In this document: positions 53,105-62,567 of the stretch, piece after piece
Position numbering within the stretch: position 1 is the stretch's first letter
Layout: every line of letters starts with the position of its first letter
From: Streptomyces bathyalis
GTDB lineage: Bacteria; Actinomycetota; Actinomycetes; Streptomycetales; Streptomycetaceae
Assembly (NCBI RefSeq): GCF_015910445.1
Contig: NZ_CP048882.1
Coordinates: 6,693,501 to 6,757,500 of the forward strand
Direction: 5' to 3'
Length of the DNA: 64,000 bases
Made by a program: the position numbers and the translations under genes
Notes under the pieces: generated by a model
Told to the model about the DNA's origin: nothing
Databases searched by the model: none
The model's input: only the letters and a program-made list of their open reading frames with translations

Positions 53105-54337
53105 TCAGCCGCCGAACTCCTCCAGGCCCTTCATCGCCTGGTCCAGCAGCTCCTGGCGGCCGGCGAGCTCCTTCTCCAGCTTCTCGGCCTTGGCGGTGTT
53201 CCCCGCCGCGCGGGCCTTCTCGGCCTGGCCGCGCAACTTGTCGACGGCGTCCTGCAGCTGGCCCGTCAGCCCCGCCGCGCGTGCCCGCGCCTCGGGGTTC
53301 GTACGGCGCCACTCGGCCTCCTCGGCCTCCTGGATCGCCCGCTCCACCGCGTGCATGCGGCCCTCGATCTTGGGCCGGGCGTCGCGGGGGACATGCCCCA
53401 CGGCGTCCCAGCGCTCGTTGATGGCGCGGAAGGAGCCACGGGCCGTCTTCAGATCGGTGATGGGCAGCAGCTTCTCCGCCTCGGCGGCCAGCTCCTCCTT
53501 GCGCGCCAGGTTCTCCCGCTGCTCGACGTCGCGTTCGGCGAACACCTCGCTGCGGGCCTGGAAGAAGACGTCCTGAGCGCCGCGGAAGCGCTGCCACAGG
53601 TCCTCCTCGTACTCCCGCTGCGCACGCCCCGCGGCCTTCCACTCCTGCATCAGCTCGCGGTACTTGGCCGCGGTCGGGCCCCACTCGCGGGAGCCGGAGA
53701 GGGCCTGGGCCTCGGCCACCAGCTTCTCCTTGCGCTGACGGGCCTCCTCACGCTGCGCGTCGAGCTGGGCGAAGTGGGCCTTGCGGCGCTTGGAGAAGGC
53801 CGAACGGGCGTGGGAGAAGCGGCGCCACAGCTCGTCGTCGGTCTTGCGGTCGAGCCGCGGCAGGCGCTTCCAGTTCTCGACCAGGGCACGCAGCCGCTCG
53901 CCGGAGGCCCGCCACTGCTCGCTCTGCGCGAGCTCCTCCGCCTCGTTGACCAGCTCCTCCTTGGACTGGCGCGCCCGCTCGTTCTGGTGCGCCTTCTCCG
54001 CCTTGCGCTCCTCGCGGCGCTTGTCCACGGCGACCGTCAGGGCGTCGAGGCGCTTGCTGAGCGCGTCCAGGTCGCCGACCGCGTGATGCGCGTCCACCTG
54101 CTCGCGAAGATGCTCGATCGCGGCACTGGCGTCCTTGGCGGACAGATCGGTGGTCTGCACACGCTTCTCCAGGAGGCTGATCTCCACGACCAGGCCCTCG
54201 TACTTGCGCGTGAAGTAGGCGAGGGCTTCCTCCGGGGAGCCTGCCTGCCACGATCCGACGACCTTCTCACCGTCGGCTGTACGCACGTATACGGTCCCCG
54301 CCTCATCGACGCGGCCCCACGACGGGTCGCTGCTCAC
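53105..54337 (-). CDS. DUF349 coiled-coil protein
   Basis: 410 residues from GTG 54337 with GGAGGAG upstream. After a short N-terminal part (WGRVDEAGTVYVRTADGEKVVGSW), most of the protein is charged helix with at least three repeated DUF349 modules of the type W-x2-L-x-R-x-D-x5-LWxRF (for example ENWKRLPRLDRKTDDELWRRF and EWKAAGRAQREYEEDLWQRF). No membrane segment. DUF349 proteins are cytoplasmic. Some are linked to competence or DNA processes, but no activity is established here. Confidence 0.88.
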   Translation of the reverse strand: MSSDPSWGRVDEAGTVYVRTADGEKVVGSWQAGSPEEALAYFTRKYEGLVVEISLLEKRVQTTDLSAKDASAAIEHLREQVDAHHAVGDLDALSKRLDALTVAVDKRREERKAEKAHQNERARQSKEELVNEAEELAQSEQWRASGERLRALVENWKRLPRLDRKTDDELWRRFSHARSAFSKRRKAHFAQLDAQREEARQRKEKLVAEAQALSGSREWGPTAAKYRELMQEWKAAGRAQREYEEDLWQRFRGAQDVFFQARSEVFAERDVEQRENLARKEELAAEAEKLLPITDLKTARGSFRAINERWDAVGHVPRDARPKIEGRMHAVERAIQEAEEAEWRRTNPEARARAAGLTGQLQDAVDKLRGQAEKARAAGNTAKAEKLEKELAGRQELLDQAMKGLEEFGG

Positions 54338-54497
54338 AGCGCCTCCTCCACAAGATGCCCAGGCTGGGTGCGGGCCCCCCGGCATCGTCCACAGATCTCG
54401 TCACTGCCAACATAGGCGAACGTCGCCCACGCTGTCCGCATGCCGACGGAGCGAAATTGTGCATGCGAAGGGCACTGTGCGTATACGGGCGGGCCGG

Positions 54498-55313
54498 TCA
54501 GGACTTGCGTACGGAGGTCCCCTCGATCACCACGGTCGCGATCGGGGCGACGTTCCGGTTCTCCGGCTCCGGCCTCGAACCCGCCGCCGCGATCTTCTTC
54601 AGCACACCCATGCCCTTGGTGATCTTTCCGAACGGCGTGAAGTCCGGCGGCAGCTTGCTGTCCTTGTAGACGAGGAAGAACTGGCTGCCCCCGGTGTCCC
54701 GGCCCTTGCCGGTCTGCGCCTGGTACCGGTTCGCCATCGCGACGGTGCCGGCCGGGTAGGTGCCGCCCTTCACACGTGGGTCCTTCAGGTTCTCGTCCGG
54801 AAGCGTGTAGCCGGGGCCGGACTTGCCGGTGGCGGTGGGGTCGCCGCACTGCAGGACGTAGGGGCCCTGCTTCACGAGGCGGTGGCACTTGGTGTGGTCG
54901 AAGAACTTCTCCCCGGACAGGAAGCGGAAGGAGTTGACGGTGCGCGGGGTCTTCGACGCGTCCATGTCGAAGCTGATGTCACCGCATGTCGTGCGCAGCG
55001 TCATCGCGTACTTCGCGGATTCGTCGATGCCGAGTTCGGGCTCCTTCTTCCACTTCTCTCCGCTCGGCTTGCCCGGTGCGGCCTCGGTGCAGGGGTCCGG
55101 GTCCTTGTTCGCGGAGGCGTCCTTCTTCTTCTCCTCGCCATCGAGGCCGCCCGAGGCCATGTAGGCCGCGCCCGCCCCGATCACCAGCGCGGCGCCCGTC
55201 AGGATCCCGATGGTGCGCAGACGTGCCCGGCGCCGGCGCTGCGCCCGCCGCTCCTGCTGTCTCAGGTACTTCTCGCGTGCGAGCTGCTTTCTGCGCTGTT
55301 CGCTGCTGACCAC
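54498..55313 (-). CDS. Membrane-anchored cyclophilin-type peptidyl-prolyl isomerase
   Basis: 271 residues from GTG 55313. An Arg/Lys/Gln-rich cytoplasmic N-terminus precedes one helix at ~34-54 (GILTGAALVIGAGAAYMASGG), a linker with PDPCTEAAPG, then the cyclophilin domain (~95-271). Recognisable pieces are TPRTVNSFRFLSGEKFFDHTKCHRL, GTVAMANRYQAQ, GSQFFLVYKDSKLPPDFTPFG and the final strand. Active-site residues of cyclophilins (Arg, Phe, Gln equivalents) are only partly kept, so it is divergent. The isomerase domain is outside the membrane and would aid folding of exported proteins. Confidence 0.85.
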   Translation of the reverse strand: MVSSEQRRKQLAREKYLRQQERRAQRRRRARLRTIGILTGAALVIGAGAAYMASGGLDGEEKKKDASANKDPDPCTEAAPGKPSGEKWKKEPELGIDESAKYAMTLRTTCGDISFDMDASKTPRTVNSFRFLSGEKFFDHTKCHRLVKQGPYVLQCGDPTATGKSGPGYTLPDENLKDPRVKGGTYPAGTVAMANRYQAQTGKGRDTGGSQFFLVYKDSKLPPDFTPFGKITKGMGVLKKIAAAGSRPEPENRNVAPIATVVIEGTSVRKS

Positions 55314-55533
55314 CGGGGGCTTCTCCTTCGGGCCGTGCGTGCGTGGGGATGCGTGCGTACCTACCAGAGTCCGCCCGTACCGTATACGGGTTCGCGGCTC
55401 CGTGGCCGCCGCCGGTAGGCTGTGACCAGCTTGATCGGCGGGGCGATTTGCGCTGACCGCCGCGGGCTCCCGGCGCTCCCCGGGCAGGATGCCCCGGCCG
55501 CCGTGACCGTTTCCGGACGACTGAAGGACGATC

Positions 55534-56250
55534 GTGCTCGTTGCCGGGTTCCCCGCCGGGGCCTGGGGGACCAACTGCTACCTGGTCGCCCCCGCCGCCG
55601 GCGAGGAGTGCGTGATCATCGACCCTGGCCACCAGGCCACCGAAGGTGTGGCGGAGGCCGTCGCCAAGCACCGGCTGAAGCCGGTTGCCGTCGTGCTGAC
55701 CCACGGCCACATCGACCATGTCGCCTCGGTGGTGCCGGTGTGCGGCGCCCACGACGTGCCCGCCTGGATCCACCCCGAGGACCGCTACATGATGAGCGAC
55801 CCGGAGAAGGCCCTGGGCCGCAGCATCGGGCAGCCGCTCATGGGTGAGCTGACCGTGGGCGAGCCCGATGACATCGAGGAGCTCACCGACGGCGCCACCC
55901 TCCGCCTGGCCGGGCTGGAGCTGACCGTCACGCACGCACCGGGCCATACCAAAGGGTCGGTGACGTTCCGGATGCCCGAACAGGCAGATGTGCCACCGGT
56001 GTTCTTCTCGGGCGACCTGCTCTTCGCCGGCTCCATCGGACGCACCGATCTTCCCGGGGGCGACCACGAGGAGATCCTTCAGTCGCTGGCGCGCGTGTGC
56101 CTGCCGCTGGAGGACGAGACGGTGGTGCTCTCGGGCCACGGCCCCCAGACGACCATCGGCCGGGAGCGTGCCACCAACCCCTTCATGCAGCAGGTGGCTG
56201 CCGGGCCGGGCGGCGGCAGTACGGGCGCCGCCCCGCGACGAGGAATGTGA
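55534..56250 (+). CDS. MBL-fold metallo-hydrolase (glyoxalase II-like)
   Basis: 238 residues from GTG 55534. The metal ligands are HGHIDH (57-62), with the later His in HAPGHTKG (~138), Asp in [16 protein letters not shown] and the final His in LSGHGPQT. This is the layout of GloB-like hydrolases. A thioester or related substrate is likely. In this genomic position before hisS it is conserved in actinobacteria. It is divergent from the cyclophilin gene. Confidence 0.9.
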   Translation: MLVAGFPAGAWGTNCYLVAPAAGEECVIIDPGHQATEGVAEAVAKHRLKPVAVVLTHGHIDHVASVVPVCGAHDVPAWIHPEDRYMMSDPEKALGRSIGQPLMGELTVGEPDDIEELTDGATLRLAGLELTVTHAPGHTKGSVTFRMPEQADVPPVFFSGDLLFAGSIGRTDLPGGDHEEILQSLARVCLPLEDETVVLSGHGPQTTIGRERATNPFMQQVAAGPGGGSTGAAPRRGM

Positions 56251-56261
56251 CGAGACCTTCC

Positions 56262-57524
56262 GTGACCACGTTCAAGGCCCCCAAGGGCACCTACGACCTC
56301 ATCCCGCCCGAGTCCGCGGACTACCTCGCGGTGCGTGAGGCGCTCTCGGCACCGCTGCGCCGGGCCGGGTACGGCTACACCGAGACGCCCGGCTTCGAGC
56401 AGGTCGAGCTCTTCGCGCGCGGTGTCGGCGAGTCCACCGACATCGTCACCAAGGAGATGTACACCCTCACCACGAAGGGCGGCGACGAGCTCGCGCTGCG
56501 TCCCGAAGGCACCGCCTCCGTGCTGCGCGCCGCCCTCGAGGCCAGCCTGCACAAGAGCGGCAACCTTCCGGTGAAGCTGTGGTACTCGGGCTCGTACTAC
56601 CGCTACGAGCGTCCGCAGAAGGGCCGCTACCGGCACTTCTCACAGGTGGGCGCCGAGGCGATCGGTGCCGAAGACCCGTCGCTGGACGCCGAGTTGGTCG
56701 TCCTGGCGCACGACGCGTACCGCTCGCTCGGGCTGCGCGAGTTCCGCATCCTGCTCAACTCCCTCGGGGACAAGGAGTGCCGCCCCGTCTACCGTGCGGC
56801 GCTCCAGGAGTTCCTGCGGCGTCTCGACCTCGACGAGGACACGCGCCGCCGCATCGAGATCAACCCCCTGCGTGTTCTGGACGACAAGCGGGAGAGCGTG
56901 CAGCGGCAGCTGACGGACGCGCCGATGATGCGGGACCACCTGTGCGAGGCGTGCAAGTCGTACCACGAGCAGGTGCGCGAACTGCTGACGGCGGCGGGCG
57001 TCGCCTACGAGGACGACCCCCGGCTGGTGCGCGGGCTGGACTACTACACGCGCACCACCTTCGAGTTCGTGCACGACGGGCTCGGTTCGCAGTCCGCCGT
57101 GGGCGGCGGCGGGCGCTACGACGGACTGTCGGAGATGATCGGCGGTCCGGAGCTGCCGTCCGTCGGCTGGGCCCTGGGCGTGGACCGCACGGTCCTGGCG
57201 CTGCGCGCGGAGGGCGTGGAGCTCGAACTGCCCGCGGCCACGGACGTGTTCGCGGTGCCGATCGGCGACGAGGCACGCCGCGCACTCTTTCGGGTGGTGA
57301 CCGAACTGCGCCGGGAGGGCGTCGCCGCCGACTTCGCGTACGGCGGCAAGGGCATGAAGAACGCCATGAAATCGGCCAACCGTTCCGGCGCGCGCTACGC
57401 GCTGCTGGTCGGGGAGCGGGATCTGGCCCAGGGAGTGGCGCAGCTGAAGGATCTGCTCAGCGGCGAGCAGACCGCCGTGCCGCTCGACGGAGTGGTGGCC
57501 GAGGTGGCCGCGAAACTCCGCTGA
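56262..57524 (+). CDS. hisS: Histidyl-tRNA synthetase
   Basis: 420 residues from GTG 56262, 11 bp after the MBL stop. Class II motif 1 region [15 protein letters not shown]. Motif 2 is [20 protein letters not shown]. Histidine-binding [15 protein letters not shown] (HisA) and GGGGRYDGL with motif 3 GWALGVDR follow. The C-terminal anticodon domain includes [25 protein letters not shown]. Length is normal for the compact bacterial enzyme. Strong Shine-Dalgarno is lacking. Confidence 0.97.
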   Translation: MTTFKAPKGTYDLIPPESADYLAVREALSAPLRRAGYGYTETPGFEQVELFARGVGESTDIVTKEMYTLTTKGGDELALRPEGTASVLRAALEASLHKSGNLPVKLWYSGSYYRYERPQKGRYRHFSQVGAEAIGAEDPSLDAELVVLAHDAYRSLGLREFRILLNSLGDKECRPVYRAALQEFLRRLDLDEDTRRRIEINPLRVLDDKRESVQRQLTDAPMMRDHLCEACKSYHEQVRELLTAAGVAYEDDPRLVRGLDYYTRTTFEFVHDGLGSQSAVGGGGRYDGLSEMIGGPELPSVGWALGVDRTVLALRAEGVELELPAATDVFAVPIGDEARRALFRVVTELRREGVAADFAYGGKGMKNAMKSANRSGARYALLVGERDLAQGVAQLKDLLSGEQTAVPLDGVVAEVAAKLR

Positions 57525-57594
57525 CGGCGCGGGCCTTGGTGCACAATGAGCGGCACACGGGGCAGAAGAGGACCGACGACGGGATCAAGGGCTT

Positions 57595-58230
57595 ATGACC
57601 ATGACGGCACCCCTCGACGACGCTCGCACGGGCACGGACGAGCCCCCCAGGAGCGTCGTCGGCGCCGGACGAGCCTTCGCCTGGATGCTGCTGATCACGG
57701 CGGCCGCCGGGCTGCTGGCGTCCTGGGTGATCACCCTCGACAAGATCAAGCTGGCGGAGAACCCGGACTTCTCACCCGCCTGCAGCCTCAACCCGGTCAT
57801 CTCCTGCGGCAGCATCATGAAGAGCGAGCAGGCCGAGGCCTTCGGGGTGCCGAACCCGATGATCGGTCTCGTGGCGTACGCGATCGTGATCTGCGTCGGG
57901 ATGAGCCTCCTGACGAAGGCCCGCTTCCCTCGCTGGTACTGGCTGACGTTCAACGCCGGCACGCTCTTCGGCGTCGGATTCTGCACCTGGCTCATGTACC
58001 AGTCGCTGTACGACATCGGCGCCCTGTGCCTGTGGTGCAGCCTCGCCTGGGTCGCCACGATCACCATGTTCTGGTACGTGACGGCGCACAACGTGCGGCA
58101 CGGCTTCCTGCCCGCACCCGCTCCTGTCCGGGGCTTCCTCGACGAGTTCCCCTGGGTGCTTCCGCTCCTGCACATCGGGATCATCGGCCTGCTGATCCTC
58201 GTGCGCTGGTGGGAGTTCTGGACCGGCTGA
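57595..58230 (+). CDS. Vitamin K epoxide reductase family protein
   Basis: 211 residues with five helices. The four redox Cys are present: the loop pair C63/C71 in ACSLNPVISCGSI and the active CLWC at 145-148. Bacterial VKOR pairs with a DsbA-like partner to oxidise cysteines outside the membrane, using menaquinone. No DsbA gene is adjacent; the one at 20509 lacks a signal peptide. Start ATG 57595, with ATG 57601 as an alternative. Confidence 0.9.
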   Translation: MTMTAPLDDARTGTDEPPRSVVGAGRAFAWMLLITAAAGLLASWVITLDKIKLAENPDFSPACSLNPVISCGSIMKSEQAEAFGVPNPMIGLVAYAIVICVGMSLLTKARFPRWYWLTFNAGTLFGVGFCTWLMYQSLYDIGALCLWCSLAWVATITMFWYVTAHNVRHGFLPAPAPVRGFLDEFPWVLPLLHIGIIGLLILVRWWEFWTG

Positions 58231-58270
58231 CGCCGGAGGCACTCCCGCCGTCGTTGTCGGAGGGTTGATT

Positions 58271-58276
58271 TAGGGT
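58271..58276 (+). promoter_or_regulatory. Leaderless -10 TAGGGT for rarA
   Basis: TAGGGT with 7 nt to GTG 58284 and no Shine-Dalgarno in the interval. Confidence 0.5.
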
Positions 58277-58283
58277 TCCTGGC

Positions 58284-59690
58284 GTGGAACCCGACCTGTT
58301 CACCGCGGCCGCAGAGGAACGCCAGGCGAAGGATCCGTCGGCCAGCCCGCTGGCCGTGCGGATGCGCCCGCGCACCATCGATGACGTCGTGGGCCAGCAG
58401 CACCTGCTGCGCCCGGGGTCTCCGCTGCGCCGCCTCGTCGGGGAGGGCGGCGGAGGTCCTGCCGGTCCGTCGTCGGTGATGCTGTGGGGCCCGCCGGGCA
58501 CCGGCAAGACGACCCTCGCGTACGTCGTCAGCCAGGCCACCGACAAGCGCTTCGTGGAGCTGTCCGCCATCACGGCGGGCGTGAAGGAGGTCCGCGCGGT
58601 CATCGAGAGCGCGCGCCGTTCCTCCGGTGCGTACAGCAAGGACACGGTCCTCTTCCTCGACGAGATCCACCGGTTCAGCAAGGCCCAGCAGGACTCCCTG
58701 CTGCCCGCGGTCGAGAACCGCTGGGTCACCCTGATCGCCGCGACGACGGAGAACCCGTACTTCTCGGTGATCTCTCCGCTTCTGTCGCGTTCGCTCCTGC
58801 TGACGCTGGAGGCGCTCACCGATGAGGACGTGCGCTCCCTGATCGGCCGTGCCGTTGAGGAGGAGCGCGGCCTCGGCGGCTCGGTGACGCTGCCGCCCGA
58901 GGCCGAGAGCCATCTGCTGCGCATCGCAGGAGGCGACGCCCGGCGTGCGCTGACCGCCCTGGAGGCGGGCGCGGGTGCCGCCCTGGCCAAGGGGGAGACG
59001 GCCGTCACCCTCGCCACTCTGGAGGAGGCGGTCGACCGGGCGGCGGTCACTTACGACCGCGACGGCGACCAGCATTACGACGTGGCGAGCGCTCTGATCA
59101 AGTCCATCCGTGGCTCGGACGTCGATGCGGCGCTGCACTATCTGGCGCGCATGGTCGAGGCGGGGGAGGACCCCCGGTTCATCGCGCGCCGCCTGATGAT
59201 CTCCGCCAGCGAGGACATCGGGCTGGCCGACCCGTCGGCCCTGCAGACGGCTGTGGCGGCAGCCCAAGCGGTCGCCATGATCGGCTTCCCGGAGGCCCGC
59301 ATCACGCTGGGCCATGCCGTTGTCGCGCTCGCCCTGGCCCCGAAGTCTAACGCCGCGTACATGGCGATCGACGCGGCCCTCGCCGACGTGCGGGACGGGG
59401 CGGCCGGCCCCGTCCCGGCACATCTGCGCGACACCCACTACCAGGGCTCCGCGAAGCTCGGCCACGGCAAGGGCTACCAGTACCCGCACGATCTGCCGGG
59501 CGCCATCGCCGCGCAGCAGTACGCCCCGGACGCGATCCACGGCAAGCGCTACTACGAGCCGACGCGTTACGGCGCCGAGGCCCGCTACGCGGAGGTGGCC
59601 GAGCGCGTCCGTGAGCGGCTGCGCGGTACCGCCCCCGCGTCCGAGGAGCCGCAGCCCGCACAGGAATCCAAGAAGTCCCAGGAGGGCTGA
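58284..59690 (+). CDS. rarA: Replication-associated recombination protein A (MgsA/RarA)
   Basis: 468 residues. AAA+ ATPase with the RFC-like opening [21 protein letters not shown], Walker [10 protein letters not shown] (~69-77), Walker [21 protein letters not shown] and sensor-1 [12 protein letters not shown] helical tetramerisation domain follows, with the family's [22 protein letters not shown] and a C-terminal [18 protein letters not shown]. RarA works at stalled replication forks with SSB. The ~25-residue C-terminal tail is Pro/Glu/Lys-rich. Confidence 0.95.
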   Translation: MEPDLFTAAAEERQAKDPSASPLAVRMRPRTIDDVVGQQHLLRPGSPLRRLVGEGGGGPAGPSSVMLWGPPGTGKTTLAYVVSQATDKRFVELSAITAGVKEVRAVIESARRSSGAYSKDTVLFLDEIHRFSKAQQDSLLPAVENRWVTLIAATTENPYFSVISPLLSRSLLLTLEALTDEDVRSLIGRAVEEERGLGGSVTLPPEAESHLLRIAGGDARRALTALEAGAGAALAKGETAVTLATLEEAVDRAAVTYDRDGDQHYDVASALIKSIRGSDVDAALHYLARMVEAGEDPRFIARRLMISASEDIGLADPSALQTAVAAAQAVAMIGFPEARITLGHAVVALALAPKSNAAYMAIDAALADVRDGAAGPVPAHLRDTHYQGSAKLGHGKGYQYPHDLPGAIAAQQYAPDAIHGKRYYEPTRYGAEARYAEVAERVRERLRGTAPASEEPQPAQESKKSQEG

Positions 59691-59694
59691 CACG

Positions 59695-59725
59695 GCGCGG
59701 GGCCCGGCGAATCCCGGGCCCGCGC
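59695..59725. terminator. Hairpin between convergent rarA and DUF2470 gene
   Basis: GCGCGGGGCCCGG pairs with CCGGGCCCGCGC with one bulged G, just after the rarA stop. Could serve both directions. Confidence 0.6.
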
Positions 59726-59769
59726 GTGACCGCGCATGTCCCCGGTCCTCTGCCGCTCTCCCGCGTCCG

Positions 59770-60615
59770 CTACTGCTCGGCGGCCTCGAAGAGCAGTCGC
59801 ATCGCCTGCCGCAGCTGAGCCACGTCGTCGACCGGGTCCGGGAACTCGAACCTGGCGTCGAAGCATGCCGAGGGGGGCTCTCCCTCGATGCCGCAGAAGC
59901 GCACCCGCATCCCGTAGCGGTCCACGGACAGGGGCACAGCGTCGGCGCCGGCCGCCGCGCAGGCCGGCCCGGTCTCGCCCAGCAGCCCGCACAGAGTGCG
60001 CATCTGGTCATCGTGCGAGGACGCCAGGTGCTGGAGCAGTTCGGCCTCGTGGGGCGCCAGAGGATCGGGCGTCGCCGCCGCGAAGTCGTCGGGTTCCACC
60101 GCTTCCGAGCCCCACAGGTCATCGACGTGTGCCTCGCCGACCTCCAGCCGAAGCAGGACCCACGCCACGTCGGCCGCCGGCGGTCCGGCCGGGTGCCGGT
60201 CCGCGACCAGCCGCGCGAGCGCCGCGCGCTCACCGGGCCCGACGGCGGTCAGCCAGCCCGCGACCCAGGCCCTGCCCCGCACGCGGTGGGGAACCGCGAC
60301 GGGCGCGACGTCGGTGATTTCCATCACCGCGACGACCTCGTCGCCGCTCGCGTGTTCCGCCAGCTGAGCCGCCGGTGAGGAGGCGGGGACGAGGAGCACC
60401 ACGTCACCGTCCTTGGTGACGGCCCGTGCCTCCGGACTGCCGTATCCGACCGGGGCGGGCTCCGCCGACCGGGCCGACGGAATGTCCAGCACGGCCGATA
60501 CGCTGGATTCAACGAGAGTTCGTACGCGCTCCGCGGCAGTTGGTGCCCGGGCGTCTTCCACGGGACGCGGCTGTCCCCCGCCGGAGTCGGTGCGGGGAAT
60601 CCCAGGTCGAAACAT
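59770..60615 (-). CDS. DUF2470 domain protein, haem-iron utilisation type
   Basis: 281 residues. The N-terminal ~165 resemble a split-barrel flavin/haem-binding fold (VVLLVPASSPAAQLAEH, ALARLVADRHPAG, VAWVLLRLEVGEAHVDDLWG). The C-terminal DUF2470 region covers ~185-275 (HEAELLQHLASSHDDQMRTLCGLL, DRYGMRVRF). HugZ-like haem-degrading proteins have this two-part layout. GGAGGAGAACGT precedes ATG 60615, and an iron box lies 15 bp upstream of the start, so iron-repressed expression via a DtxR/DmdR protein is likely. Whether it degrades haem is inference. Confidence 0.82.
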   Translation of the reverse strand: MFRPGIPRTDSGGGQPRPVEDARAPTAAERVRTLVESSVSAVLDIPSARSAEPAPVGYGSPEARAVTKDGDVVLLVPASSPAAQLAEHASGDEVVAVMEITDVAPVAVPHRVRGRAWVAGWLTAVGPGERAALARLVADRHPAGPPAADVAWVLLRLEVGEAHVDDLWGSEAVEPDDFAAATPDPLAPHEAELLQHLASSHDDQMRTLCGLLGETGPACAAAGADAVPLSVDRYGMRVRFCGIEGEPPSACFDARFEFPDPVDDVAQLRQAMRLLFEAAEQ

Positions 60616-60629
60616 ACGTTCTCCTCCGC

Positions 60630-60648
60630 TAAGGTAAGCCTCACCTAA
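60630..60648. promoter_or_regulatory. Iron box (DtxR/IdeR/DmdR site)
   Basis: TAAGGTAAGCCTCACCTAA matches the actinobacterial iron box TTAGGTTAGGCTCACCTAA at 16 of 19 positions. It is in the 53-bp gap between the DUF2470 gene (minus) and rpsD (plus), 21 bp before the rpsD start codon. Confidence 0.75.
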
Positions 60649-60668
60649 CTTACATGGAGGTCCGTTCA

Positions 60669-61280
60669 GTGAACCAGTCGCGTCCCAAGGTCAAGAAGTC
60701 GCGTGCCCTCGGCATCGCGCTGACCCCCAAGGCCGTGAAGTACTTCGAGCACCGGCCCTACCCGCCGGGGGAGCACGGCCGGGGTCGCAAGCAGAACAGT
60801 GACTACAAGGTCCGGCTGCTGGAGAAGCAGCGGCTGCGTGCCCAGTACGACATCAGCGAGCGCCAGATGGTCCGTGCCTACGAGAGCGCCCGCAAGAGCG
60901 ACGGCAAGACCAGCGACGCGCTCGTCATCGAGCTGGAGCGCCGCCTCGACGCCCTCGTTCTCCGCTCCGGCCTGGCCCGCACGATCTACCAGGCCCGTCA
61001 GATGGTCGTGCACGGCCACATCTCGGTGAACGACCGTAAGGTCGACAAGCCCTCCTACCGGCTGAAGCCGGACGACGTGGTGCAGGTCCGCGAGCGCAGC
61101 CGCACCAAGCACCCCTTCCTGGTGGCACGCGAGGGCGGCTACGCCCCCGACGGCGAGACCCCGCGCTACCTCGAGGTCAACCTGGAGGCGCTCGCTTTCC
61201 GTCTCGACCGCACGCCCAACCGCAAGGAGATCCCTGTGGTTTGCGACGAGCAGATGGTCATCGAGTACTACGCACGCTGA
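60669..61280 (+). CDS. rpsD: Ribosomal protein S4
   Basis: 203 residues from GTG 60669, with GGAGG 8 nt upstream. N-terminal [24 protein letters not shown] lacks the CxxC zinc pair of some S4 proteins, so this is the zinc-free form. The S4 RNA-binding domain follows ([32 protein letters not shown]). It binds 16S rRNA early in small-subunit assembly. It stands alone, away from the ribosomal protein operons, and is divergent from an iron-regulated gene. Confidence 0.97.
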   Translation: MNQSRPKVKKSRALGIALTPKAVKYFEHRPYPPGEHGRGRKQNSDYKVRLLEKQRLRAQYDISERQMVRAYESARKSDGKTSDALVIELERRLDALVLRSGLARTIYQARQMVVHGHISVNDRKVDKPSYRLKPDDVVQVRERSRTKHPFLVAREGGYAPDGETPRYLEVNLEALAFRLDRTPNRKEIPVVCDEQMVIEYYAR

Positions 61281-61777
61281 GCCCGCGGGCGCGGGAGAGG
61301 CCACACGGTCCAGCGGTACATTCGCCTCGCGCCTCCTGCGGCGCCCTCGGCGTCGCGTTGCGACGACAGCGCAACACGACGGCACAGCCCGCCTGCCGCA
61401 CGCGTCCGGCCCCCGGCCCGGCGCCGGCACGGCGGGCTGCCGTGTCCCCGTGAGAGCTCAACCCGGCCCGGATGCGCGTTCGTTCGTCTCAGCGCGACCA
61501 ACCTCCATGCCGCACATGCCGTTTCGGGCCGCCGGCCGCTCCGTCCGGTCCCGTACCGCGGCCGGGGGCCGTGCCGCGCGTACGTGCTCCACCGGCGGAG
61601 CGCACGCCCTCCGTCCTGCTCCGATGCCGTCATTTATGCGGTACGAACGGGCCCTGCGGGCGCGATAGGCTCGGTACAGAGCCTCCGCCGCCCGGACAGG
61701 GTGCCGGACGCGGTCCGTGTGCGAGCGCGTCCAGGAACGGAGGCGGACCCCGAACGACCCGAGGGAAGCGGTGCAGC
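61281..61777. other. Long intergenic region after rpsD
   Basis: 497 bp. A long-range stem with CAGCCCGCC (near 61386) and GGCGGGCTG (near 61432) may act as rpsD terminator. Nothing else coding or RNA-like was recognised. Confidence 0.45.
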
Positions 61778-62221
61778 GTGTCCGGTGGAGAGGTGGCCGG
61801 TCTCCTCGTGGCGGTCTTCTGGGCGATTCTGGTCTCGTTCCTCGCCGTGGTGCTGGTGAGGCTCGCACAGACGCTCAAGGCGGCCACCAAGCTGGTGACG
61901 GGCGTGACCGAACGGGCCGTCCCGCTGCTGGGAGAGGCGTCCGCGACGGTGCGTTCCGCCCAGACGCAGCTGGCCCGCGTGGACGCGATCGCGACGGACG
62001 TCCAGGAGGTCACCTCCAACGCCTCCGCGCTCTCCTCCACCGTCTCCACCACCTTCGGCGGACCGCTGGTGAAGGTCGCGGCCTTCGGCTACGGCGTACG
62101 GCGTGCGCTCGGCCGGAAGCGGAAGGCCGAGGCATCGCAGAAGCCGCCGCCCGTCGTCGTGACCCGCACCCTGCCGGGTGCACGGCGCGGCGGACTTGGG
62201 CGTGAGCGAGGAAAGGGCTGA
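61778..62221 (+). CDS. DUF948 membrane protein
   Basis: 147 residues from GTG 61778. One N-terminal helix (~6-30, VAGLLVAVFWAILVSFLAVVLVRLA) is followed by an amphipathic helical region (LVTGVTERAVPLLGEASATVRSAQTQLARVDAI), typical of DUF948, and a basic tail. Function is not established. It is 7 bp upstream of the DUF6167 gene and before alaS, an arrangement I remember from Streptomyces. Confidence 0.85.
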   Translation: MSGGEVAGLLVAVFWAILVSFLAVVLVRLAQTLKAATKLVTGVTERAVPLLGEASATVRSAQTQLARVDAIATDVQEVTSNASALSSTVSTTFGGPLVKVAAFGYGVRRALGRKRKAEASQKPPPVVVTRTLPGARRGGLGRERGKG

Positions 62222-62228
62222 TCCGCAG

Positions 62229-62567
62229 ATGTTCCGCCGTGCCTTCTGGTTCACCACGGGCGCCGCAGCCGGTGTGTGGGCCACCACCAAGGTCCAGCGC
62301 AAGCTGCGCTCGCTCGCACCCGACGCGCTCGCCGTCCGTGCCGCTGACAAGGCCGTCAAGGGGGGCCACCGGCTCAAGGACTTCGCCCTGGACGTACGCG
62401 CCGGAATGGCCCAGCGCGAAAGCGAGTTGAACGACGCTCTCGGACTGGACACTCCACCTCCCGACCAAGGCCCCGGGCTCCCCACTCAAGCCCGCAGGCC
62501 ACAACTGGGCTCCGCACACCACCGGCAGGGCCCCGACCGACCGAACGACCGAAACGAGGACCACTGA
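62229..62567 (+). CDS. DUF6167-like small protein
   Basis: 112 residues. One short helix region near the start ([27 protein letters not shown]), then a charged helix ([25 protein letters not shown]) and a disordered Pro/Arg/Gly tail. It sits between DUF948 and alaS and overlaps the alaS start by one base (TGATG). Function unknown. Sequence resembles the short protein normally found in this position. Confidence 0.75.
   Translation: MFRRAFWFTTGAAAGVWATTKVQRKLRSLAPDALAVRAADKAVKGGHRLKDFALDVRAGMAQRESELNDALGLDTPPPDQGPGLPTQARRPQLGSAHHRQGPDRPNDRNEDH

Noticed and set aside
57585-60233. Minus-strand frame spanning VKOR and rarA
   Set aside because: Crosses two clear plus-strand genes and the DUF2470 gene in a different frame; no motifs.
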